A stretch of DNA of 64,000 nucleotides from Flavobacterium terrisoli (lineage in GTDB: Bacteria; Bacteroidota; Bacteroidia; Flavobacteriales; Flavobacteriaceae): assembly GCF_030167905.1 (NCBI RefSeq), contig NZ_JARGNA010000006.1:62001-126000 (forward strand), given 5' to 3'. A program made the translations under genes and the position numbers. The notes beneath the pieces were generated by a model, which had not been told where the DNA came from, ran no database searches, and was given only the letters and a program-made list of their open reading frames with translations. The number at the start of each line of letters is the position of its first letter. The first letter of the stretch is position 1. Of this stretch, positions 1 through 6,194 are shown one piece after another.

Positions 1-1041
1 GCCATTTAAAATGGATGTAGGTTCCTTGCTTTTTCCTTTGACAATTTTGAAGTTTTTTCGGATGGGAAACCAAAGGTTTTCATCATTGAGATAATTGAAT
101 TCATGCACGCCGGTAATGTTCAAAACTCCCCGGATGCGCATCACGGCTTTGGTTATGGCAAAATTCTCTTTGTCAACATACAACAAACCTTCCAACCCTT
201 TGGAACTGATTTTGTTTTTAAAATAAATCACAATGATTTCGCGATTGCTAATCGTAGTGGTATCTAAAATTTTATAGCGGTATTCCTTAAAGGGATTATC
301 TGAAATCGGGCTTTTGTATTTGGTTTCAAAAAGCTCATATTTATCATCATAGACGGATGCCGATTGCAATCCAAAACCAAGCAATTCATAAATTGGGTCT
401 TTAAATCCGGCCATTCTGGTGCCGATGATGGTTTCTTTGAGCGTAGGTTTTTCAAATTCAAACAGCGATACTTTCTCAGTGAGGAATAAGTGTTGTTTGT
501 CTATAATCTTTTTGAATTTATAATCGGAGGAATCGATTTTGGCAATTTTGCCTTTCGTGACCTCATTGACAAAAACAGTATCAATCTTTCCCGAAATTGA
601 ATCCGGATTGGCAGTCACCAATAATTTGTTGTAGGTTTTGTATTGAAAGGTTTTGAGTCTTTTCTGCGGATTATTGCTGTCTTTTTGTTTGATGACTTTG
701 GCGATGATAGCCAGTGCCGGATTTTCATTAGAGAGTACCACTTCTTTTAACTCATCAACTTTGGGTTCAAGAAAGAGCGTAAAAAAAGCTTTTTTCTCAA
801 AAAGGGAAATGGTTTGTGAAGTATAACCCACATAGGAAACGGTGAGCGTTTCGGGTTGGGAATTCAGCAGCAGATTAAACTTTCCGTCCACATCAGAAAT
901 TGTGGCTGTTCCTCTTTCAGTAGTGATCGTGGCAAAAGGCAATCCTTTTTTGGTTTCAGCGTCTTTGACAATTCCATTGATTTGAAATTGTGCCTGAAGC
1001 GACAGTGAAAAAAAGAAAAACAAATAAAATAGTTGTTTCAT
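1..1041 (-). CDS. DUF5686/CarboxypepD_reg-type outer membrane protein, 3' end cut off by the window
   Basis: The frame opens with ATG at 1041 and runs without a stop to base 1, so the C-terminal part lies outside the window. The first ~18 residues are a signal peptide (MKQLFYLFFFFSLSLQAQ). Residues ~22-105 fit the carboxypeptidase-like regulatory beta-sandwich that starts many Bacteroidota outer membrane proteins. The following part (dense in K, T and aromatic residues, with a 'YLLGFGLQS'-like stretch) resembles the DUF5686 family, whose members end in a beta-barrel. Function is unknown. It lies downstream of frr on the same strand but behind a good terminator, so it is probably transcribed separately. 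Confidence 0.75.
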   Translation of the reverse strand, partial: MKQLFYLFFFFSLSLQAQFQINGIVKDAETKKGLPFATITTERGTATISDVDGKFNLLLNSQPETLTVSYVGYTSQTISLFEKKAFFTLFLEPKVDELKEVVLSNENPALAIIAKVIKQKDSNNPQKRLKTFQYKTYNKLLVTANPDSISGKIDTVFVNEVTKGKIAKIDSSDYKFKKIIDKQHLFLTEKVSLFEFEKPTLKETIIGTRMAGFKDPIYELLGFGLQSASVYDDKYELFETKYKSPISDNPFKEYRYKILDTTTISNREIIVIYFKNKISSKGLEGLLYVDKENFAITKAVMRIRGVLNITGVHEFNYLNDENLWFPIRKNFKIVKGKSKEPTSILNG

Positions 1042-1081
1042 TAGAAAGTGATTGGCACGTATCGTTTACAAAAATAGGAAT

Positions 1082-1107
1082 AAAAAAATCCGCACAGAGC
1101 GGATTTT
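1082..1107 (-). terminator. Rho-independent terminator of frr
   Basis: Perfect 9-bp stem AAAATCCGC (1085-1093) / GCGGATTTT (1099-1107) with a 5-nt loop. On the minus strand it is followed by a run of seven Ts. It lies 20 bases after the frr stop. Confidence 0.85.
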
Positions 1108-1126
1108 AATATTGAATTAACAAAAG

Positions 1127-1687
1127 TTACACTTTCATGATTTCGGCTTCTTTGTGCATCAAATGTTCGTCTATTTTTTTGATAAAAGCATCGGTTAGTT
1201 TTTGAACATCGTCTTCGGCCGTTTTACAGATGTCTTCCGAAGTGCCGTCTTTTTCTAATTTTTTGATTTCGGTATTGGCGTCTTTACGCGCATTTCTAAT
1301 CCCGATTTTTGCATCTTCCGCTTCCGATTTGGCTTGTTTTACCAAGTCGCGTCTTCTTTCTTCGGTCAAAGCCGGGACATTGATAATAATGTTGTCTCCG
1401 TTGTTCATTGGGTTAAACCCTAAGTTGGCCAACATAATCGCTTTTTCAATTGGGTGCAACATGCTTTTTTCCCAAGGTGTAACCGTAATGGTTCTGGCGT
1501 CAGGCACATTGATATTAGCTACTTGGGATAATGGTGTTTGTGAGCCATAATAATCTACAAAAACGCCACCCAACATTTGAGGAGAAGCTTTTCCTGCACG
1601 GATGTTTAAAAATTCTTTTTCTAAATGCGCAATTGAACCATTCATTGATTCTTTTGTGCTGTCTAAAATAAATTCAATTTCTTCCAT
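1127..1687 (-). CDS. frr: Ribosome recycling factor
   Basis: Product of 186 residues, the normal length for RRF, which with EF-G splits post-termination ribosomes in the cytoplasm. Diagnostic stretches are RAGKASP (about residues 31-37), the TVTPWEKSMLHPIEKAI segment and the NNGDNIIINVPALTEERR hinge region. The start is ATG at 1687. It follows pyrH on the same strand with an 85-base gap, in the widely conserved pyrH-frr order; the gap holds an unusual inverted heptad repeat array. A terminator closes the unit. Confidence 0.98.
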   Translation of the reverse strand: MEEIEFILDSTKESMNGSIAHLEKEFLNIRAGKASPQMLGGVFVDYYGSQTPLSQVANINVPDARTITVTPWEKSMLHPIEKAIMLANLGFNPMNNGDNIIINVPALTEERRRDLVKQAKSEAEDAKIGIRNARKDANTEIKKLEKDGTSEDICKTAEDDVQKLTDAFIKKIDEHLMHKEAEIMKV

Positions 1688-1702
1688 TATTTTTTAAGAT
1701 TT

Positions 1703-1772
1703 CAGAACGCAGTTTTCAGAACGCAGATATCACAGTTGTGTATCCTGCTTTCTGCCTTCTGCTTTCTGCAGT
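1703..1772. repeat. Inverted pair of 7-nt-period arrays (CAGNNNN x4, then CTGNNNN x4)
   Basis: CAG recurs at 1703, 1710, 1717 and 1724. CTG recurs at 1745, 1752, 1759 and 1766. Both are in exact 7-base phase. The halves are near reverse complements (CAGAACGCAG versus CTGCTTTCTG), so they can fold into a long imperfect hairpin between pyrH and frr. The CTG array ends directly at the pyrH stop codon (1773-1775). Related arrays occur at 5073, 7820 and 41468. Confidence 0.85.
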
Positions 1773-2480
1773 TTATATTTTAACTACAGTTCCTATGTTT
1801 TCGCCTTCGCAAATTTTTAATAGATTTCCTTTTTTATTCATATCAAATACCACAATCGGTAAAGCATTTTCCTGACTTAAAGTAAACGCTGTTGAGTCCA
1901 TGATATTCAATCCTTTTTTGATCACATCATCAAAAGTGATGCTTTCAAATTTCACCGCATTGCTATTTTTCTCCGGATCAGAATCATAAATTCCATCTAC
2001 GCGTGTTCCTTTTAAAATGACATCAGCATGAACTTCAACGCCGCGTAAAACGGCTGCAGTATCAGTAGTAAAGTACGGATTTCCTGTTCCGGCTCCGAAG
2101 ATTACGATTCTTCCCTTTTCCAAGTGACGCACGGCTCTTCTTTTGATATAAGGTTCGGCAATCGCTTCAATTTTTAAGGCCGTTTGCAAACGGGTTAGCA
2201 TGCCTTTGTCTTCCAGCGCACCTTGTAAAGCCATTCCGTTAATCACGGTGGCCAACATTCCCATGTAATCTCCCTGAACCCTGTCCATGCCATTGCTGGC
2301 TCCGGCAACTCCTCTAAAGATATTTCCACCTCCGATAACTATGGCGATTTCAACTCCTTTGTCGTGAATCTCTTTGATTTGATCGGCATATTCGGCCAAT
2401 ATTTTCGGGTCGATTCCATATTGTCTTTCGCCCATAAGTGCTTCACCACTCAGTTTTAGAAGAATCCTTTTGTATTTCAT
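1773..2480 (-). CDS. pyrH: UMP kinase
   Basis: Converts UMP to UDP with ATP, in pyrimidine nucleotide synthesis; bacterial PyrH forms a hexamer of the amino acid kinase fold. The 235-residue product has the family landmarks KLSGEALMG at the N-terminus, IGGGNIFRG (about 50-58) and [15 protein letters not shown] (about 130-144). The start is ATG at 2480. rpsB and tsf, often upstream of pyrH, are absent here; the gene has its own promoter-like element at 2589-2596. A 7-bp inverted repeat in its leader (CAGAATC 2552-2558 / GATTCTG 2570-2576) lacks a T-run and is not a terminator. Confidence 0.98.
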   Translation of the reverse strand: MKYKRILLKLSGEALMGERQYGIDPKILAEYADQIKEIHDKGVEIAIVIGGGNIFRGVAGASNGMDRVQGDYMGMLATVINGMALQGALEDKGMLTRLQTALKIEAIAEPYIKRRAVRHLEKGRIVIFGAGTGNPYFTTDTAAVLRGVEVHADVILKGTRVDGIYDSDPEKNSNAVKFESITFDDVIKKGLNIMDSTAFTLSQENALPIVVFDMNKKGNLLKICEGENIGTVVKI

Positions 2481-2588
2481 TGCTCGTTGTTATTGTTTTT
2501 AGTTGTGTAATGCTGTCGCTTTCGCTCAAGTCATTTATTCTAAATTTATTTCAGAATCTCTTTTTTTAAGATTCTGTTTTTAGTGTTG

Positions 2589-2596
2589 CAAATATA
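2589..2596 (-). promoter_or_regulatory. -7 element of the pyrH promoter
   Basis: TATATTTG on the minus strand matches the Bacteroidota -7 consensus TAnnTTTG. It lies about 110 bases upstream of the pyrH ATG. Confidence 0.6.
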
Positions 2597-2676
2597 AACA
2601 TATTCTCTTTTTTTATGGTAATCGTTAAAAATAATGTTAAGTAACATTTATCACTTTTTTATCCTCAATGGTTTTG

Positions 2677-2684
2677 TAGCTTTG
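2677..2684 (+). promoter_or_regulatory. -7 element upstream of the thioredoxin-like gene
   Basis: TAGCTTTG matches TAnnTTTG, 20 bases before the ATG at 2705. Confidence 0.65.
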
Positions 2685-2704
2685 CACCATCAAATTCAAA
2701 TTTT

Positions 2705-3334
2705 ATGGAATCTATCATCCAAAACAGCTTGACTAAAAGTCATTCTTATACCGAATACAGAGAGAAAGTAACGTCACTTTTCAAAGAAGGAAAAGCAACA
2801 GGAAATGAGCAATCGGAAGCGTTGACGCATTATACCGAATTGAATGAAGCGCGTATGAATCGTTTGGAAAAGACCATAAAAGTTTCCGATGAATTCACCA
2901 AACAGTTAATTGAATTACAACGCGAATACATTTGGTTGGTGATTTCTGAAGGCTGGTGTGGTGACTCGGCACAAATTGTTCCGGTGATTTATAAATTGGC
3001 TGAGCTTTCACCAAAAATTGAATTGAAATTGGTATTCAGAGATGAAAATGAAGACCTCATGCAATTGTTCTTAACCAACGGAACGCGATCGATTCCTAAA
3101 ATGATTGTTTTGGCAAAAGAAACGCTGGAAGTTTTGGGTGAATTTGGCCCAAGACCACAAGAAGCCAAGCAATTGATTTTAGATTATAAAGCCGAACATG
3201 GTGTAGTAGATGATAAAGGAAAAGTCGCTTTGCATATGTGGTATTTGCACGACAAAGGATTATCGATTCAAAAAGAAATTATGGAAATTATGACTAATCT
3301 TGAGTTAACTGCTGTTCAAATTCCGCAGGAGTAA
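2705..3334 (+). CDS. Thioredoxin-fold protein with WCGDS in place of CxxC
   Basis: 209 residues. An N-terminal helical region (1-70) precedes a thioredoxin-like segment in which the usual WCGPC motif reads WCGDS (W84 C85 G86 D87 S88). Only one active-site cysteine remains, so ordinary dithiol oxidoreductase activity is not expected. The cis-proline region is recognisable as RSIPKMIVL (about 129-137). No signal peptide is visible, so it is likely cytoplasmic. The family (thioredoxin family protein, Thioredoxin_9-like) is common in Flavobacteria, role unknown. Its last 41 bases overlap the end of the convergent truB. Confidence 0.8.
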   Translation: MESIIQNSLTKSHSYTEYREKVTSLFKEGKATGNEQSEALTHYTELNEARMNRLEKTIKVSDEFTKQLIELQREYIWLVISEGWCGDSAQIVPVIYKLAELSPKIELKLVFRDENEDLMQLFLTNGTRSIPKMIVLAKETLEVLGEFGPRPQEAKQLILDYKAEHGVVDDKGKVALHMWYLHDKGLSIQKEIMEIMTNLELTAVQIPQE

Positions 3335-3992
3335 CACCGTTCTCAACGGAATAATCGCCAATTTTTGTCCGGCGTAAAACCGATAAATAACCGCCTGAAT
3401 TCAACGCTTTTCCAAAGTCAAAAGCCAGCGAACGGATATAAGTTCCTTTGCTGCAAACGACTCTAAAGTCAATTTCGGGTAAAGCGATACGCGTGATTTC
3501 AAATTCGTGTATGGTTGTTTTTCGCGCTTGAATTTCTACTTCAGTTCCAACACGTGCATGTTCGTATAATCGAACACCATCTTTTTTAATGGCCGAAAAA
3601 ACCGGTGGTTTTTGGTCGATTTCACCAATGAATTTTAGGGTAGTTTCCTGAATTAATTCGGGGGTTATATGTTCGGTCGGGAAAGTGGCATCCACTTCGG
3701 TTTCCATATCATACGAAGGTGTTGTGGCACCAACGGTAATGGTTCCGGTGTATTCTTTGGCCTGACCCTGAATCTCATTAATTTTTTTGGTAAACTTTCC
3801 GGTACAGACAATTAGCAAACCAGAGGCCAACGGATCTAAAGTTCCGGCGTGACCGATTTTGAATTTCTTTGGAAGATTGAATTGGCGTTTTAAAACATAC
3901 TTCAATTTATTCACCGCCTGAAACGAAGACCAAGTCAGAGGTTTGTCAATCAAAAGGATTTGACCTTCTAAAAAATCTTCAGCGGTTTTCAA
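3294..3992 (-). CDS. truB: tRNA pseudouridine(55) synthase
   Basis: Makes pseudouridine 55 in the T-loop of tRNAs. The 232-residue product carries the catalytic motif GHAGTLDPLASG with D53 as the expected nucleophile, the KPLTWSSF segment near residue 17, and CSKGTYIRSLA (about 181-191). The start is TTG at 3992: there is no ATG near the N-terminus and an in-frame stop lies just upstream. It follows uppP by 3 bases, so it is translated from the ftsX-DUF3098-uppP-truB message. Its 3' end overlaps the convergent thioredoxin-like gene by 41 bases. Confidence 0.96.
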   Translation of the reverse strand: MKTAEDFLEGQILLIDKPLTWSSFQAVNKLKYVLKRQFNLPKKFKIGHAGTLDPLASGLLIVCTGKFTKKINEIQGQAKEYTGTITVGATTPSYDMETEVDATFPTEHITPELIQETTLKFIGEIDQKPPVFSAIKKDGVRLYEHARVGTEVEIQARKTTIHEFEITRIALPEIDFRVVCSKGTYIRSLAFDFGKALNSGGYLSVLRRTKIGDYSVENGVTPAEFEQQLTQD

Positions 3993-3995
3993 TGT

Positions 3996-4805
3996 TTATT
4001 TGTTTAGAGAGAAATAAGCCAGTAAGATAACACCCGCTATAATTCGGTAATAACCCCAAGGTTTGAAACCGTATTTCTTGATGATTCCGATAAAGAATTT
4101 AATAGCAATCACCGCCACAATAAAGGCAACGATATTGCCAATCAGAAACATTTTTAGGTTATCAGACGATTGTGTCAATAATTCATATCCTTTCAACTGT
4201 GATACTTCGTATGTTTTTAAAAACAACGAATAGGTCGTAACCGCCAGCATTGTTGGAACCGCCAAAAAGAACGAGAATTCCGCAGCCGTTTCACGGGTCA
4301 ATCCCTGTTGCATCCCGCCAATAATCGAAGCGGCAGAACGGCTTGTGCCCGGCATCATGGCCAAACATTGCCAAAATCCTATGGTTACTGCTTTTTTGAT
4401 GGTTATGTCTTCTTCGTTGGCGACTGTCGGAGTATGAAAACGTCCGTCAATAAACAATAAAACGACTCCACCAACAATCAGTACAATCGCGATTGGAATC
4501 GGATTTCCAAGTACAGCATCAATTTTATCATCGAATAATTTACCCAGAACCAAAGCCGGAATGACAGCGCAGGCCAATTTGATATAAAAGTTTATCCTGC
4601 GGAAATCAAAAAACTTTTTCCAGTACAAAACCACAACGGCCAGGATAGCGCCAAACTGTATCGAAACCTGAAACAATTTTACAAAATCATCTTCCTGGAT
4701 GCCAAAATAGGAACTGGTAAAAATCATGTGAGCCGTTGAAGAAACCGGTAAGTATTCGGTTAAGCCTTCAACAATCGCAATAAGGACAGCCTGAATATAA
4801 TCCAT
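3996..4805 (-). CDS. uppP: Undecaprenyl-diphosphate phosphatase
   Basis: Integral membrane phosphatase that recycles the C55 lipid carrier for peptidoglycan and other envelope glycans. The 269-residue product has the BacA/UppP signatures: EGLTEYLPVSSTAH (E13, E17, H26) and MPGTSRSAASIIGG (about residues 130-143), plus seven or eight hydrophobic segments. The ATG overlaps the preceding DUF3098 stop codon as TAATG, a sign of coupled translation. Its place between a FtsX-linked gene and truB is usual in Flavobacteria. Confidence 0.97.
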   Translation of the reverse strand: MDYIQAVLIAIVEGLTEYLPVSSTAHMIFTSSYFGIQEDDFVKLFQVSIQFGAILAVVVLYWKKFFDFRRINFYIKLACAVIPALVLGKLFDDKIDAVLGNPIPIAIVLIVGGVVLLFIDGRFHTPTVANEEDITIKKAVTIGFWQCLAMMPGTSRSAASIIGGMQQGLTRETAAEFSFFLAVPTMLAVTTYSLFLKTYEVSQLKGYELLTQSSDNLKMFLIGNIVAFIVAVIAIKFFIGIIKKYGFKPWGYYRIIAGVILLAYFSLNK

Positions 4806-5047
4806 TACTCAGATTTTGACTTTTTGAAAATAGAGAAAATCGTAATTCCGAAACCAATCAAAACCACGGTTGGTGCCAAACGGATTCTTCTGAAACTAAA
4901 GACATCTTCGTTAAAGACTTTCGGGTCGTCGCTTCCGCCGCCACTCATCAGGATAAAGCCAACGACAATCACGGCAATACCGATTAATAATATTTTGTAG
5001 TTTGCCTTGTCAAAAAGAAAATCGGGTTTTTGCTCGTTGTTTTTCAT
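4805..5047 (-). CDS. DUF3098 small membrane protein
   Basis: 80 residues with two hydrophobic helices: about 18-35 (ILLIGIAVIVVGFILMSGG) and 57-72 (LAPTVVLIGFGITIFSIF). They are separated by a DPKVFNEDVFSFRR loop typical of DUF3098. Function is unknown. It sits between ftsX and uppP, an arrangement common in Flavobacteria, and is linked to uppP by a one-base overlap, which suggests an envelope or cell-division role (inference). Confidence 0.85.
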   Translation of the reverse strand: MKNNEQKPDFLFDKANYKILLIGIAVIVVGFILMSGGGSDDPKVFNEDVFSFRRIRLAPTVVLIGFGITIFSIFKKSKSE

Positions 5048-5072
5048 TTAGCTGAATATTTTTATTTTTTAA

Positions 5073-5103
5073 CTGAACACTGCCTTCTGAGCACTGAACA
5101 CTA
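5073..5103 (-). repeat. 7-nt-period CAGNNNN array touching the ftsX stop codon
   Basis: On the plus strand CTG occurs at 5073, 5080, 5087 and 5094. The next heptad position (5101) is CTA, which is the ftsX stop codon read on the minus strand. In the sense of ftsX the array reads CAGNNNN. It fills the gap between ftsX and the DUF3098 gene. Confidence 0.8.
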
Positions 5104-5976
5104 GTATAAATCGTCTGTTCTCAGATTCAAAAAGCGTTGGGTAGCAAAATAAGTGCTGATAAAAGTAATCACAATACCCAAAACCAGAACACCTAAAAGT
5201 ACGGCGCTAATCGCCAATTGGTCTTCCATAATGCCCAAATTCGGGAAACTCGTCTGGATGTAAATCAACAGGCCAATCAACGCCAAAATAGCCAATACCG
5301 CACCAACAAACCCAAGGATTACACTGGTTTTGATAAAAGGTTTACGGATAAATGATTTGGTCGCACCAACCATTTGCATGGTTTTGATGATAAATCGGTT
5401 GGCATAAATTGATAAGCGCAGCGAACTGTTGATTAACAATACTGAAACAAATGCAAAAACACCGCTGACAATCAAAATCCACATACTAATGTTGTTGATG
5501 TTGTCGTTCACCATCGTTACCAACTGTTTGTCATAAACGATATCGGCAACCATTTCGTTTTTACGCAAACGGCTTTCGATTTTGGCAATTTCCACATTGT
5601 TGACAAACTCTGCTTTCAGGTAAATGTCAAACGAATTCTGCAACGGATTCACACCTAAAAACTGCATAAAATCCTCACCAATCACTTTTTTGTGCTGCTC
5701 AGCGGCTTTTTCTTTGGAAACATAATCAAAAGATTTGGCAAATTTGGCCGTTTTCAATTCTTCCGCAAAGGCTGTAGTCACTGAATCGGTTGCTTCGTTC
5801 TTGAAGAAAACCGTCATCGCAATTTCTTCCTTGAAATTGTCTGATAAACGCTTGGAATTGATGACAAAAAGTCCCAAAGTTCCCAATAAAAACAACACCA
5901 AAAAGATACTCAACACTACCGAAAAATAGGAGGTAATAACTCTGCGCTTCTGAAACTTTTCAAATGAGTCTGACAT
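5101..5976 (-). CDS. ftsX: Cell division protein FtsX
   Basis: Membrane subunit of the FtsEX ABC-type complex, which activates peptidoglycan hydrolases at the septum. The 291-residue product has the classical layout: cytoplasmic N-terminus (FEKFQKRRVITSYFS), TM1 about 16-38, a periplasmic domain of roughly 110 residues, then three C-terminal TMs (about 160-180, 210-235, 255-280). MQMVGATKSFIRKPF between the later TMs is the conserved coupling-helix region. ATG start at 5976. No ftsE is in the window. It heads an operon with DUF3098, uppP and truB. Confidence 0.95.
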   Translation of the reverse strand: MSDSFEKFQKRRVITSYFSVVLSIFLVLFLLGTLGLFVINSKRLSDNFKEEIAMTVFFKNEATDSVTTAFAEELKTAKFAKSFDYVSKEKAAEQHKKVIGEDFMQFLGVNPLQNSFDIYLKAEFVNNVEIAKIESRLRKNEMVADIVYDKQLVTMVNDNINNISMWILIVSGVFAFVSVLLINSSLRLSIYANRFIIKTMQMVGATKSFIRKPFIKTSVILGFVGAVLAILALIGLLIYIQTSFPNLGIMEDQLAISAVLLGVLVLGIVITFISTYFATQRFLNLRTDDLY

Positions 5977-6063
5977 AAACAGTGATTTAAGCGGTAAAAA
6001 TAATAAAGAAAATTGTTTTTCTCCTTTATAACGTACAAAGTTTTAACTTTATTATATTAAATG

Positions 6064-6071
6064 TAAATTTG
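6064..6071 (+). promoter_or_regulatory. -7 element of the leuS promoter
   Basis: TAAATTTG matches TAnnTTTG. Transcription from here would give a leader of roughly 120 bases that carries hairpin element copy A (6098-6166). Confidence 0.6.
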
Positions 6072-6097
6072 CAGCTAAAATTTTTTAGGAGCGAATG

Positions 6098-6166
6098 GTT
6101 CGGGCAGTTTCAGCCAGCCGTTTTCCCGCTTTTCGGGTTACATGGTAACCGCTACAATCGGGGCTA
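6098..6166 (+). repeat. Hairpin-forming interspersed element, copy A (leuS leader)
   Basis: It holds hairpins CCCG/CGGG (6125-6128, 6134-6137) and GGTTAC-ATG-GTAACC (6136-6150). It ends in the tail CGGGGCTA (6159-6166), shared with copy B (11580-11587) and nearly with copy C. The left part is diverged and the left boundary is uncertain. It lies between the leuS promoter and start codon. Confidence 0.55.
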
Positions 6167-6194
6167 AAAACAAACGCAATTGACGACACAAATA

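Noticed and set aside
2552..2576. CAGAATC/GATTCTG hairpin as a terminator
   Set aside because: It lies in the pyrH leader and has no T-run on the transcribed side after the stem.
6136..6165. Resemblance of GGTAACCGC in the leuS leader to a T-box
   Set aside because: No specifier loop, no full AGGGTGGNACCGCG motif, and the region is explained by the interspersed element; T-boxes are not expected in Bacteroidota.
6180..6194. TTG start of leuS at 6180
   Set aside because: The family N-terminus begins at MKYFHEKIEAKWQ (6195); the extra five residues (MTTQI) have no counterpart.
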